From IMG/VR virus record IMGVR_UViG_3300028024_000077, positions 39,481-103,480 of that record: a DNA stretch of 64,000 bases; one strand, 5' to 3'. Under the pieces are notes generated by a model that saw only the letters and a program-made list of their open reading frames with translations, was not told the origin of the DNA and searched no databases. This DNA comes from a virus. The translations under genes and the position numbers were made by a program. Shown here one piece after another: positions 48,101 to 56,144 of the stretch. Position 1 is the stretch's first letter, and each line of letters starts with the position of its first letter.

Positions 48101-49667
48101 GGACTCCGCCTATAGCGGCGCCGAGATTTGGGTTTCCACCGATGGTGGCCCGTATGCCCCCATGGGCGATGCCGGCGGCGGCGCGACCTCGTGGGAAGGT
48201 GACTTCGATGATGATGACGAGCTGATCATCAAGATCCGCCCGTATGACAGTGTCGGCAATAAGCTCCGGTTGGAAGAGACCGATGGGCTTGCCTATACCG
48301 TCAAGGGTAAGCTGGCGCCGCCGAGCAATGTGACCAACTTCAAGGCGACCTCGTTTACGGGGCCAATCGAATTCGCCTGGGATAGCGTCACTGATGCGGA
48401 TCTGCGCGGTTACGAGATCCGCGAAGGCTCGTCCTGGGATAGTGGCACCGTCGTCGTCACCAATTATAAGGGCAATCGCTTCGCTTACCTCAAGAACGAA
48501 GGCGGCGTCTTCCAGTTCTGGATCGCCGCACAGGATACCTCGCTCAAGTATTCAGAGACACCGATTACCGTGGCTGTCCAGGTCTTTGGCCCGGCGGCGG
48601 TCGCCGGCTTTGACTGCGTCTCCAACAACAACGCCATCATCTTTACCTGGCTGCCCAACACCGATCAGGCGATCGACAGCTACGAGATCCGCGAGGGCGC
48701 GAGCTGGGCGAACTCCACGCTGCTCAACCGGGCAGCCGGCACGAGCTACATGGTGCCGGTCAACTCGTCCTCAAGCCGGACTTTCTGGATCAAGGCCATT
48801 AACACGCTGGGCATCTACGGCATGACGGCGGCATTTACCACGCCGACGCTCGCCGAGCTGCCCGATCACAACGTCGTGGCGAACTTCGAGCAAGATCCGA
48901 GCTGGAGCGGCAAAAAGCTCAATGTGAGCGTCGCTGACAGCAAGCTGCTCCAGGATCTCGGCAAGCCCTATGGAGAATACATCTTCGACGTGGATCTCGG
49001 CGCGACCTTCCTGGCGCGCAACCAGGTCCAGACCAGCTTCGAGAGCGTCGTCACCAGCACCGAGACCTGGTCGGATGCCCAGTATGCCTGGAACAGCTCG
49101 AAGGCCAATAAGCCTTGGGTGCTGCGCGGCGACGTGAACAACATCACCGTCCAGGGTCAAATCTCGACGTTCACTGGGGCGCTTCAGACGGGCGAATACG
49201 AGACTTGGTCTCTCGACGGCACGCTGACAGGGGTCAACGGCGCGACGCCGTCAGAGAGCGTGGGAGCGACGTATACGGCAGCCCGCTTTGATAACGGATT
49301 GCTGCGAACGGACACGACACAGGTTTCCTATGGCGTCACGCTGGGGTCCACGTTCTTCACCACGAATTGGGTCAAGATCGCCAACACCGGCGGCGCCAAG
49401 ACGGTTCTGCGGCTGAAAAACGGCACGGCTTATCTCCGGGTAGATGTGGATGCGGCCGGCGGGGTGGTCTCGCTAATCGGTTCGGACGGCAATACAATCT
49501 CGATCACGGGCCTGACGCTGCCGCTCAATGAGCTGATCTTCATCGGCATCAACCAGAATGCGACGCGGCGGGATCTTTATGTGGGCATCTTCGACAGCAC
49601 AGTGACCCTCGACGCCTCTGGCGACTATGCGCCGATCAGCTCGTGGACTGCCGTTTCTTTGTACTAA
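45105..49667 (+). CDS. Fused tail tip protein, lambda gpI plus gpJ-like (1520 aa)
   Basis: Residues about 35-115 form a beta-grasp-like part and 120-170 a Gly/Ala-rich hydrophobic hairpin (LIMRIVAMIGIAVLSYFTGG onward), as in gpI. The rest is gpJ-like: SEDVPVAVVMGEFRVGG, EGPIEGISSIVVNDQDV, central hub domains, two FN3 repeats (near 1065 and 1160) and a C-terminal lectin-like domain likely to contact the host. An N4 operator-like palindrome lies in its first codons (45129). Confidence 0.85.
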   Translation: MISSDQEHKSSLIDLIAEATQNVLTPAKEPEETAPDVVHLTIFYSALNQENRTDTELYWFAEKTIADYMEGLPPRHNWTVGHNGGVVLKHLWDKTALEAGDTLVVTLMPEGGGGAGKLIMRIVAMIGIAVLSYFTGGAAAAAYGPLAGAAAGAAVSVVGGILVNTLIPPPKPKEAKTQEDSPSYGVDGPKNTSSEDVPVAVVMGEFRVGGNITNLRVDNDGDTQILYAQYAVSEGPIEGISSIVVNDQDVTYYEDVDYRYRLGVDNQDIVAWFDDSYTNFSKGAKLTTDWLEYTTQGVVDKFRVNIAWPGGLFRIKETTGKRKSSSTGLQIEYKLHTDTIWQPYGNGGFVPFSTSHSVSGLTQRIRVTGTVITRGQTPSEKYACQMYYRKVGTTAWTSMGSYSGTIKNRLQKIGGRDGEFVPAPTSINFTFEADNLPYESYEVTSSGLASYSGMEWGDKPTVISTSTRNPMRRAFESVLLPQGIYDIRVRRTEPESTEDTEQNSCQWDTTDEIIADNVAYNFTAFYALKIRFTDQLNGVPTVSALVKGIKCPIYNMAGEQIDFRWTNNPAWLTAAALCNARWGGGLDPSRLDWARWVEWAEFCEANDLVFNGIFDTASNVWDAIQNITRIGRALVVPAGTKYSVAIERPDQAVMMFSVANIVKDSFGLEWSSQTDRANEIEVTYYDKEDGYKRKTIRVVDYEALRRGMPQRTVSVTLLGIDNADQAYREGWLQLMQNRYVLQSCSFDAPLQAIACRVGSVVYVQHDVPEWGDAGMIAAGSTDTVINLDRPVTMNAAKTYMLLVHHSAVKIYTFQVTTVVGMSVYIPTPAGTFQPVTRLIKAGRDIDIVGYEVATPFTELVLDDATGISAGDTVELWATDVIEERYVVLDIGDQQTVTVTQGFSQAPVELTQFMFGEATKLKKPFRVRSIEGSHEYTRSLKMLEYNDSIYADPDTAAPTPNYSALPLKVAPVVNMAVSEHIVSTINGIKDRLEVSWEIAPDSAYSGAEIWVSTDGGPYAPMGDAGGGATSWEGDFDDDDELIIKIRPYDSVGNKLRLEETDGLAYTVKGKLAPPSNVTNFKATSFTGPIEFAWDSVTDADLRGYEIREGSSWDSGTVVVTNYKGNRFAYLKNEGGVFQFWIAAQDTSLKYSETPITVAVQVFGPAAVAGFDCVSNNNAIIFTWLPNTDQAIDSYEIREGASWANSTLLNRAAGTSYMVPVNSSSSRTFWIKAINTLGIYGMTAAFTTPTLAELPDHNVVANFEQDPSWSGKKLNVSVADSKLLQDLGKPYGEYIFDVDLGATFLARNQVQTSFESVVTSTETWSDAQYAWNSSKANKPWVLRGDVNNITVQGQISTFTGALQTGEYETWSLDGTLTGVNGATPSESVGATYTAARFDNGLLRTDTTQVSYGVTLGSTFFTTNWVKIANTGGAKTVLRLKNGTAYLRVDVDAAGGVVSLIGSDGNTISITGLTLPLNELIFIGINQNATRRDLYVGIFDSTVTLDASGDYAPISSWTAVSLY
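45129..45140. promoter_or_regulatory. Operator-like site (N4) inside coding sequence
   Basis: AAGT-catc-ACTT with extended symmetry ATAAGT...ACTTAT, eight codons into the gpI-J gene. One of only two members inside a gene. Confidence 0.4.
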
Positions 49668-49677
49668 CCTGGAAAAT

Positions 49678-49698
49678 AAGTAAGCGGTGAGTTATAAT
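49678..49698 (+). promoter_or_regulatory. Operator-like site fused to TATAAT, leaderless promoter
   Basis: AAGT-aagcggtg-AGTTATAAT; the -10 box at 49693-49698 is six bases before the ATG at 49704. Confidence 0.6.
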
Positions 49699-49703
49699 TC
49701 GCT

Positions 49704-50159
49704 ATGACAAACGAGTTCGTAATTTCCGACCTTAAGATCGAGACAGATCCCAAAGACTTCTCGACCTTCAAGCAGCGGTTCTTGTTCGGGGCGAAGCCCG
49801 GCTACAGGGACTTTCGGATGCTTGTGCCGGGCGACTACGAATATCAGAAGGCTAAAATCAAGGTCGTTCTGGCATCGCAGACCACGGATCAGGCACGCAT
49901 CCCGAGCCTCAACCTGCTGGTCGATTTGCCTGACATTCTGGATCGCGGCTCACAGGCCGTCGCGGCGGTCAAGACGACCATCAATTTCAATCGGGCGTTC
50001 ACGTTCCCGCCCGAGGTCAAGGCGCAGATGAAGGGAGGTACAGTGTTTGGCGCCACCCGCGTCTCGAATATCACCACGACCGGCTTCGATGTGGAACTGC
50101 TGAATGCCAGCAACGGCCTGATCGCAGGCACGATTAGCTGGTCAGCTCAAGGGTGCTGA
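49704..50159 (+). CDS. Tail fibre-region protein (151 aa)
   Basis: Beta-rich (IPSLNLLVDLPDILDRGSQA, FGATRVSNITTTGFDVELL). The ATG has no ribosome site and sits at the predicted transcription start, so a leaderless message is likely. Position suggests a fibre or receptor-binding accessory. Confidence 0.65.
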   Translation: MTNEFVISDLKIETDPKDFSTFKQRFLFGAKPGYRDFRMLVPGDYEYQKAKIKVVLASQTTDQARIPSLNLLVDLPDILDRGSQAVAAVKTTINFNRAFTFPPEVKAQMKGGTVFGATRVSNITTTGFDVELLNASNGLIAGTISWSAQGC

Positions 50160-50167
50160 GGTAGGTA

Positions 50168-50794
50168 ATGCAGTCATTTACGGATATCGCCGATAGCGAG
50201 ACGATCCAGAACAGCCGCCAGAAGCTGCTGGATAACGACAATACGGCGCGCTCGTGCCATGCCGGCGCGTCTTTCCCCACGACCAATCTTCAGCAAGGCA
50301 TACTCTGCCTTCGGACGGATCAGAGTAAGCTCTACCAGCTCAAGTCGATAGGCCCCGATACCTGGATCTGTATCGCAGATCTGACCAAGACGCTGACCAC
50401 GAAGGAAGACTCCGACACTGCTTATCAGCCGAAGAATGTCGAGCTGACAGGCGTGGCCGCGCTCGCTGCCAATGGCACGATCGAGCGCACAGATGTCGGC
50501 ACATATGCCCCATATACGGTGACTGCGGCGGCGAAGAGCGTTTTGAGCCAGGGCACTCTTCCGCTGATGCGAACGGCGCTCGACTGCGCCAAGACGGCAC
50601 ACACCCATGTTTTTGCCGATATCACCGACAAAAAGACGGCCGATCTGCTGCCGGCCACAATCAGCGCTGCTGACGCAAGCCGCGATCTTGTCGTCAATTC
50701 GGCCGGTACGGCATACGTGGTTGGCCGACTGATCACGATTTCCCACTCGGCGCCGAGCGGCGGCAATGACGGCGATATTTGGCTGGTCTACTAA
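50168..50794 (+). CDS. Tail fibre protein (208 aa)
   Basis: FTDIADSETIQNSRQKLLDN and LTGVAALAANGTIERT, then HTHVFADITDKKTADLL, are typical of phage fibre shafts. Likely trimeric. Followed without a gap by the Gly-rich tip protein. Confidence 0.7.
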   Translation: MQSFTDIADSETIQNSRQKLLDNDNTARSCHAGASFPTTNLQQGILCLRTDQSKLYQLKSIGPDTWICIADLTKTLTTKEDSDTAYQPKNVELTGVAALAANGTIERTDVGTYAPYTVTAAAKSVLSQGTLPLMRTALDCAKTAHTHVFADITDKKTADLLPATISAADASRDLVVNSAGTAYVVGRLITISHSAPSGGNDGDIWLVY

Positions 50795-51652
50795 ATGGGC
50801 GTCCAGATCAACTCGGCGGGCACTTGGAAGAACGTCGGCCAGGCGTGGGTCAAGATGGCTGGCGTCTGGAGCCAGGTGCAATCCATGTATGCCAGGCAGA
50901 GCGGCACCTGGGTTGACGTGACACCCAAGATCACCCTGCTGATCAATGCCAACACCGTCAACTACAGCATCAAGACCGCCGCCCTCGCGACCGGCTGGGA
51001 TGGCGTGACCCCGGTTCGGGTCGAGGTGACGGTCGCTGCCGGCGTGCTGGTCTATTCGAACGACACCTCGATCGCCGCGATGCGGACGGACACCGGCTGG
51101 CCGGCCGGCAGTAAGGTCACGATCATCAACAATGGCGTGATTGTTGGTATGGGCGGCAAGGGCGGCAACGGTATGTCCGGCGCAGCGCCGCAGACCGGCT
51201 ACCCTGGCGGCCCGGCGTTGAGCATTTCGGTCGCGACCTTTCTCTATAACTACGGCACGATTGCCGGTGGCGGTGGAGGTGGCGCCGGCGGTGCTCAATT
51301 TACCCAGACGGTGAGCGGCGGCATCGATGGCACCCCGACCACCACCACCTACGGCGGCGGCGGCGGCAGCGGTGGCCGCACGGGTCTGGTTAATTCGCTT
51401 GGCGGGGCAGGCGGTAGCGGCAACTACTACGGCTATGCGGGCTATCAAGGCACCTACAGCGCAGCCGGTATCGCGCAGGTTGACGGCCAGGCGAACAACT
51501 CGCTCCATCCAGATGGCGGCGCTGGTGGCAATTGGGGGCAACCGGGCGGCAACTCGAACGTCGCCGGTGGCGCGGCAGGTAAGTGGGTTGTTGGTCTGGC
51601 AAACCTAACCATCTCGGCCAACACTGGCTCTTTGCTGGGGCCGACCGCATGA
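50795..51652 (+). CDS. Glycine-rich receptor-binding tip protein (285 aa)
   Basis: The N-terminal repeats (WKNVGQAWVKMAGVWSQVQS) attach to the fibre. The C-terminal half is dominated by Gly runs (GGGGGGAGGA, GGGGGSGG) as in poly-glycine-II adhesin tips of the gp38 kind. Variable tips of this sort set host range. ATGA overlap with the QueC-like gene. The mature N-terminus would be Gly if Met is removed. Confidence 0.75.
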   Translation: MGVQINSAGTWKNVGQAWVKMAGVWSQVQSMYARQSGTWVDVTPKITLLINANTVNYSIKTAALATGWDGVTPVRVEVTVAAGVLVYSNDTSIAAMRTDTGWPAGSKVTIINNGVIVGMGGKGGNGMSGAAPQTGYPGGPALSISVATFLYNYGTIAGGGGGGAGGAQFTQTVSGGIDGTPTTTTYGGGGGSGGRTGLVNSLGGAGGSGNYYGYAGYQGTYSAAGIAQVDGQANNSLHPDGGAGGNWGQPGGNSNVAGGAAGKWVVGLANLTISANTGSLLGPTA

Positions 51653-52233
51653 GGCATCTCATAATGCTGTCGGGCGGGCCGGATAGTGCTTTGGCGCTCA
51701 AGCTTGCTTTGACGACCACGGTAGATCCCGTCCTGGCGCTGCATGTCATTATTGCCGATAGCGGCGGCCGGCATGAGCGGGAAAGCCTAGCTTGCCAGCG
51801 GATTGTCGATTTCTGCCAGCGGACATTTCGCCCCTTTGACTATGACGTGGCGAAAATGACGCCGCAGAAGAATGGCCGCTGGGCAGACGCGCCGGTCCTC
51901 GGCGTCTTTGCCGCCATGAGCTGCCTATATCACGGCGATATCGGCAAGACCTGGCTGGGCGTGGACGATAGGGCGCGGGACGGGAAGGTTGATCAGGCGT
52001 TCCGCGACGTGCTGCGGCACACGGCGTTCCCCGGCTATTTCCCGAATGCGCGGCTACCCGAAGCGCACTATCCGCGCCCGGACGAAAACCTGACCAAGCA
52101 GCAGGTCCGCGAGCAGCTCGGCGAGGATCTATGGGTCCTGACCTGGTCCTGCCGTGCGCCGAAATTCCCTGGTCGCCCCTGCGGCGACTGCCATTCATGT
52201 AAAGCGAGGAGCGCGACTTATGCCGGCGCCTGA
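51649..52233 (+). CDS. QueC-like PP-loop ATPase (194 aa)
   Basis: SGGPDS (8-13) is the PP-loop and CRAPKFPGRPCGDCHSC (cysteines 168, 178, 181, 184) is the QueC-type zinc site. QueC makes preQ0 (7-cyano-7-deazaguanine) from CDG. The QueC motif near PxRN is not evident (KNGRWADAPVLGVFAAMSCL stands in its place). No QueD, QueE, FolE or DpdA gene is seen, so it may use host intermediates or modify another target. Squeezed between fibre tip and fibre-assembly genes. Confidence 0.75.
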   Translation: MRHLIMLSGGPDSALALKLALTTTVDPVLALHVIIADSGGRHERESLACQRIVDFCQRTFRPFDYDVAKMTPQKNGRWADAPVLGVFAAMSCLYHGDIGKTWLGVDDRARDGKVDQAFRDVLRHTAFPGYFPNARLPEAHYPRPDENLTKQQVREQLGEDLWVLTWSCRAPKFPGRPCGDCHSCKARSATYAGA

Positions 52234-52879
52234 TTTTTATGCCAACGTCAACTTCGGCCAGTGGCTGAGCGAGCCCGGCCCGCTGCCGCATATCTGGACG
52301 GCCTCGAACGGCGATCCGATCATTCTTGGCGCGCTGACCGCCAATCAGCTCGCTGGCTTGGCCTGGCGAAAGATCGAGCATCGCCATTGGCGGGAGGTCG
52401 ACCCGCTGATCGAGCAGCAGATGACGCCGGTCAAGAGCCTGGAAGGCAACCAGCCGATCCTGACCTGGGGCTACGAGTTCTTGCCGGGTGCGCGCCAGGT
52501 CATGCAGCAGCGGATTGATGAGCAGGCGGAAGCCATGCGCGCCCAACTGATTACGGCGGCGCCCGGCCAGGTCATGGAATATGACGAAGCCTACCGCCAG
52601 GCGGTGATGGCTCTGGAGCGCTATGAGGCGGGCACGCCGGTCGCCGCCGGCGACTTTCCCTTCCTGGACACGGACATCGGCGTGACGACCTATGGCGACC
52701 GCAAGTGCGAGACCATCCATGAGGTGGCCGAGGTCGTTGTCGGTGCGCGCAATCTCTGGCACACCGCCGGCGCGAAGATCCGAGGCGCCCGGTTGAAGGC
52801 GAAGCAGATGATTGCCGATGCCGCAACCGACGATGACGCATTCACGGCTTACACCCACGCATGGGACGCTCTGGCCTAA
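52220..52879 (+). CDS. Tail fibre assembly-like protein (219 aa)
   Basis: GAGGAGCG ribosome site. The N-terminal half is compact (PDFYANVNFGQWLSEPGPLP). The C-terminal half is helical (HEVAEVVVGARNLWHTAGAK), similar to C-terminal helical domains of fibre-assembly proteins. Role inferred mainly from position after fibre genes. Confidence 0.6.
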   Translation: MPAPDFYANVNFGQWLSEPGPLPHIWTASNGDPIILGALTANQLAGLAWRKIEHRHWREVDPLIEQQMTPVKSLEGNQPILTWGYEFLPGARQVMQQRIDEQAEAMRAQLITAAPGQVMEYDEAYRQAVMALERYEAGTPVAAGDFPFLDTDIGVTTYGDRKCETIHEVAEVVVGARNLWHTAGAKIRGARLKAKQMIADAATDDDAFTAYTHAWDALA

Positions 52880-52913
52880 CCAGCTTGTAAGTCAGACCCT
52901 ATTCCTTTAAAAT

Positions 52914-52929
52914 AAGTAATCACTGACTT
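52914..52929 (+). promoter_or_regulatory. Operator-like site (N8) before lysis genes
   Basis: AAGT-aatcactg-ACTT, identical to 39684; a weak second half-site lies at 52889. Confidence 0.7.
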
Positions 52930-52953
52930 ATTGGATCGAAAGAGACATCGACA

Positions 52954-53289
52954 ATGAGCGACCAACCCATCAATGACGCGGGTGCGACCGTGAACAACCA
53001 GGTTCTTCTCGCTCTTGGCGAACTCAAAGGTCAGATGCTCTCGATCTCTGCCTTTTTGCAGGGTCATTCCGAGCGCATGGATCGTCAGGATAAGCGCCAG
53101 GATGATATCGAAGAGACCGTCGAGGGCAACCGCACGGCTGCGAGCGCTGCGCTCAAGGAAGCCACGGATAAGCACGAAGAGCGCATCCGTAAGGTCGAGC
53201 TGAAGATGGCGTACTGGGCCGGCGCGCTCGCGCTCGCGGTCTTCCTCATCGAAATCGTGTCCCATTTGGACATCATCAAGGTTCACTAA
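52954..53289 (+). CDS. XhlA-like membrane lysis/holin-associated protein (111 aa)
   Basis: An amphipathic coiled coil (DRQDKRQDDIEETVEGN onward) leads into one C-terminal membrane helix (YWAGALALAVFLIEIVSHL). This is the layout of haemolysin XhlA-type proteins that aid lysis. First of three lysis genes. Confidence 0.7.
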   Translation: MSDQPINDAGATVNNQVLLALGELKGQMLSISAFLQGHSERMDRQDKRQDDIEETVEGNRTAASAALKEATDKHEERIRKVELKMAYWAGALALAVFLIEIVSHLDIIKVH

Positions 53290-53868
53290 ATGCCGACAAT
53301 TCAGGAACTCCTCGATGACGTTGTCGTCAAGGAGGGTGGGTATAACGACATCGCCGAAGACGCCGGCGGTGCGACCAATTATGGCATCAGCCTGAAGTAC
53401 GCTCAAACGGTAGGCGACCGGGATCATGATGGTCAGCTCGATCTCGACATCAATCACGATGGCAAGGTCGATAAGGAAGACATCAAGATCCTGCCGAAAG
53501 ACGTTGCGGAGAAGCTCTATCTCCGCGACTTCTTCGTTGGGCCGCACATCGACAAGATGCCGATCTCGGTTCAGCCGATCCTCTTCGACTGCGCGATCAA
53601 CCACGGCCCGAGCCGTGGCATCGAGTTCGTTCAAGAGGTCGTGAACCTGGCCGGCTTCGGCCCGATCAAGGAAGACGGCGTCATTGGCCCGACCACTATT
53701 CGGATGGCGATGCTTTGCGACCGCGAAATGGGTCCGTTCTTCGTCAATGCGGTGGTGGATCAGCGCCTGGCCTTCTATGACGCTATCGTCAAGGCCAATC
53801 CATCGCAGGCGAAATTCATCAATGGTTGGCGTAATCGCGCCAATAGCTTCAAGGTTGCCGTGCAATGA
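53290..53868 (+). CDS. GH108-type endolysin with EF-hand-like insert (192 aa)
   Basis: VKEGGYND (Glu15 in EGG, the presumed catalytic acid) and GGATNYGIS are GH108 hallmarks; a C-terminal peptidoglycan-binding-like half follows. Between Gly42 and Asp64 are two overlapping calcium-loop-like segments (DRDHDGQLDLD, DINHDGKVDKED), suggesting calcium binding. No signal peptide; release would depend on the holin. Confidence 0.85.
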   Translation: MPTIQELLDDVVVKEGGYNDIAEDAGGATNYGISLKYAQTVGDRDHDGQLDLDINHDGKVDKEDIKILPKDVAEKLYLRDFFVGPHIDKMPISVQPILFDCAINHGPSRGIEFVQEVVNLAGFGPIKEDGVIGPTTIRMAMLCDREMGPFFVNAVVDQRLAFYDAIVKANPSQAKFINGWRNRANSFKVAVQ

Positions 53869-54536
53869 ACTGGCTCATTAAGCTCCTCGGCGGAGGTATC
53901 CTCCAGCCCATTCGCGAAATGCTCGGCATGTTCTTTGGCAATCGGGAGTCCGTCGAGGGCGCCATCGCCAACGAGCAGCGGGACGCGTCAGAAGCCTACC
54001 AGTCCGAATTCCAGTTCCGAGGTCAGCGGTTCTGGTTCGACAGTCTTGTGGACGGCCTAAACCGGCTGCCGCGCCCGGTCATTGCCATTGGCGTCTTCGC
54101 GCTCATGGTCTATGCGCCGCTCGACCCTGTGCGGTTCTCGATCATTATGCAGGCGTACACCCTCGTCCCGGAATGGCTGGCGCTGGTCTTCGCGCAGATC
54201 CTGCTGCTCTACTTCGGCGGACGGATGCTTGATAAGTGGCCCGGTAAGATGACCTCTGTCTCGCCGGCGGACGTTAAGAACGTGCTCTCCAACATCAACG
54301 CCCTACATCAGATGGTGCAGGGTGGCGGCGGCCAGCTACCGGCCCCGGCCGCGCCGCCAGTGGATATGCGACCCGACAGCGAGGCCGGCCGCACGACCTT
54401 GCCGCAGGATATGTCCAAGCCAGTTGAGCCCGACGCCGCTTATCAGGCTGATATGGCCGACACCTCGACGCCGCTGACGAACGCCAGCATTGCCGAGTGG
54501 AACCGACGGCGCCAATACAACCAGGCCCAGCAGTAA
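53865..54536 (+). CDS. Holin of the GTA 3TM type (223 aa)
   Basis: ANEQRDASEAYQSEFQF, PRPVIAIGVFALMVYAPLDP and WLALVFAQILLLYFGGR match the GTA_holin_3TM family of alphaproteobacterial phages. It has a long disordered tail. Overlaps the endolysin gene by ATGA. Followed by a strong terminator. Confidence 0.8.
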   Translation: MNWLIKLLGGGILQPIREMLGMFFGNRESVEGAIANEQRDASEAYQSEFQFRGQRFWFDSLVDGLNRLPRPVIAIGVFALMVYAPLDPVRFSIIMQAYTLVPEWLALVFAQILLLYFGGRMLDKWPGKMTSVSPADVKNVLSNINALHQMVQGGGGQLPAPAAPPVDMRPDSEAGRTTLPQDMSKPVEPDAAYQADMADTSTPLTNASIAEWNRRRQYNQAQQ

Positions 54537-54537
54537 C

Positions 54538-54580
54538 GACAAGAACGCCCAGGTAGCCCCTGTGGCGTTCTTGTCACATT
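54538..54580 (+). terminator. 12-bp perfect hairpin terminator after lysis genes
   Basis: GACAAGAACGCC (54538-54549) and GGCGTTCTTGTC (54564-54575) with a 14-base loop, then ACATT. It separates the lysis and replication operons. Confidence 0.75.
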
Positions 54581-54632
54581 AGGGCAGATTATCAGGGAGA
54601 CCCGAACGACGCATCTTTTCCCATCGAAAGAT

Positions 54633-54653
54633 AACTAAACGCTGACTTATAAT
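54633..54653 (+). promoter_or_regulatory. Operator-like site fused to TATAAT (replication operon)
   Basis: AACT-aaacgctg-ACTTATAAT; -10 box 54648-54653. One mismatch in the left half. Confidence 0.6.
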
Positions 54654-54688
54654 AGAGCATCATCAACACGCGTTTCGGGAGCCCCGTT

Positions 54689-55477
54689 GTGGCCAAGCGT
54701 ATCAAGCAAACCAAGACATCTCGCCGTCATCAAAGCCCCTCCCTGATCGATAACCACCTCACTCGCACTGCCCCGACGCCGGCCGCCAAGAAGCCCATAT
54801 CGGCGCTGAATGACGCGCAACGGAAATATATCCGCGCTATCGCGTCCAACACCCTCACGTTCGGCACTGGCCCGGCGGGCACTGGCAAGACGTTCGTTTG
54901 CGGCGCGCTGGCGGCAGCGGCGCTGGCCGAGGGTTTGACGGAGCGAATCATCATCACGCGGCCCGCCGTCGAAGCCGGGCGCGGCCTGGGCTTCCTGCCC
55001 GGCGAGCTGGAAGAGAAGTTCGATCCCTATTTCGAGCCGTTCAAGGACGTGCTGGAGGAGCGGCTGGGGTCCGGCATGGTCGAATACAGCATCAAGGCCG
55101 GGAAGATCCAGGCCAAGCCGCTGGAATACATGCGCGGCAAGACCTTCAAGGACGCGTGGGTCATCCTCGACGAAGCCCAAAACACAACCCCAATTCAGAT
55201 GAAGCTTTTTCTGACTAGAATAGGGGAGAGCTGCACAGTCATCGTCAACGGCGACTTGGCCCAGAAAGACATTCGTGGTCGATCGGGTCTCGAAGACGCC
55301 ATCAAGCGTCTCTATGACATGCCTGACGTAGCCTTCGTGGAATTCACGAAGGCCGACATCGTGCGCTCCGGTTTAGTTCAGGAGATCGTTGAGCGATATG
55401 AAGACATGGGAACAGCGGAGGATGATGGCGGGGAAGGTCTTCGGGAACTTCCCGCTTTCATTCACGGCGGACGCTGA
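54689..55477 (+). CDS. phoH: PhoH-family ATPase (262 aa)
   Basis: GTG start. Walker A GPAGTGKT (61-68), Walker B VILDEAQ (158-164), then GDLAQKDIRG, all typical of PhoH. PhoH proteins are common in phages and are thought to act on RNA, with uncertain role. First gene of the replication operon. Basic N-terminal extension of about 35 residues. Confidence 0.88.
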   Translation: MAKRIKQTKTSRRHQSPSLIDNHLTRTAPTPAAKKPISALNDAQRKYIRAIASNTLTFGTGPAGTGKTFVCGALAAAALAEGLTERIIITRPAVEAGRGLGFLPGELEEKFDPYFEPFKDVLEERLGSGMVEYSIKAGKIQAKPLEYMRGKTFKDAWVILDEAQNTTPIQMKLFLTRIGESCTVIVNGDLAQKDIRGRSGLEDAIKRLYDMPDVAFVEFTKADIVRSGLVQEIVERYEDMGTAEDDGGEGLRELPAFIHGGR

Positions 55478-56144
55478 ATTAGAGATCGAGGCTGCCAAGG
55501 TTTTCCTCGGCAAGAAGCGGGGAAATCTGGCGGTCTTCGAATGTGAGGCTGGTCTTTTCAAGACCAAGTGGTATGACTACCGGCATATTCATTACCTGGC
55601 TGCGACCGCCTGGTATATGGAATGCTTCAAGCGCGAATACGGCAAGGCCGTCTGGCGCTGGATCGATCACACGGCAGGGACGCGGACGGGCCTCACCGCG
55701 CATTCCCTGTTCGATCTGAATTCCACCGACATCACCGGGCTGGTTCGCGGTCGGCAGGCGGCCGACGAGATGGGCATCCCCTACGAGGTCTATATCCGGG
55801 CGGCGCTCGATCGCGGGTTGCTCAATGGCAACGCCCGGATGCCGCGCCCGTCTCAGCTCTATAGCGCCGAAATGCGGCAAGCTGCGGCAGCTCATTGGCT
55901 GGAAGAGACCGATGGTCGGCTGTTCCTGGCTAGAGACCCATTCTACAATGCGGTCAATTACAAGGGCCATCCAGACCAGAACGACTATTACGCCTGGCTG
56001 GGCTCCAAGATCCGCCAACGGGCGACGCCACAGTTCGCCATCGGCCGCCTCGTGTTTGACGAGCAGGTTTTGCCACAGCACCTCGCTCAGCGTGACTTCC
56101 CCGATCAATTCGTAAGAGCCCAAGAGATTTGGGCTAAAAAATAA
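55389..56144 (+). CDS. Phage protein of unknown function (251 aa)
   Basis: TTG 55389 has AGGAG five bases upstream; ATG 55398 or ATG 55422 are alternatives that reduce the overlap with phoH. Rich in Trp/Tyr/His (TKWYDYRHIHYLAATAWYM). No motif recognised. Its TAA stop lies in the operator at 56143. Probably a replication-module accessory. Confidence 0.65.
   Translation: MSDMKTWEQRRMMAGKVFGNFPLSFTADAELEIEAAKVFLGKKRGNLAVFECEAGLFKTKWYDYRHIHYLAATAWYMECFKREYGKAVWRWIDHTAGTRTGLTAHSLFDLNSTDITGLVRGRQAADEMGIPYEVYIRAALDRGLLNGNARMPRPSQLYSAEMRQAAAAHWLEETDGRLFLARDPFYNAVNYKGHPDQNDYYAWLGSKIRQRATPQFAIGRLVFDEQVLPQHLAQRDFPDQFVRAQEIWAKK

Noticed and set aside
50174-53865. Long minus-strand open frames (50174-51541, 51749-52858, 52876-53865)
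   Set aside because: They lie fully opposite well-supported fibre, QueC-like and lysis genes, have Arg/His/Leu-rich shadow composition and no ribosome sites.
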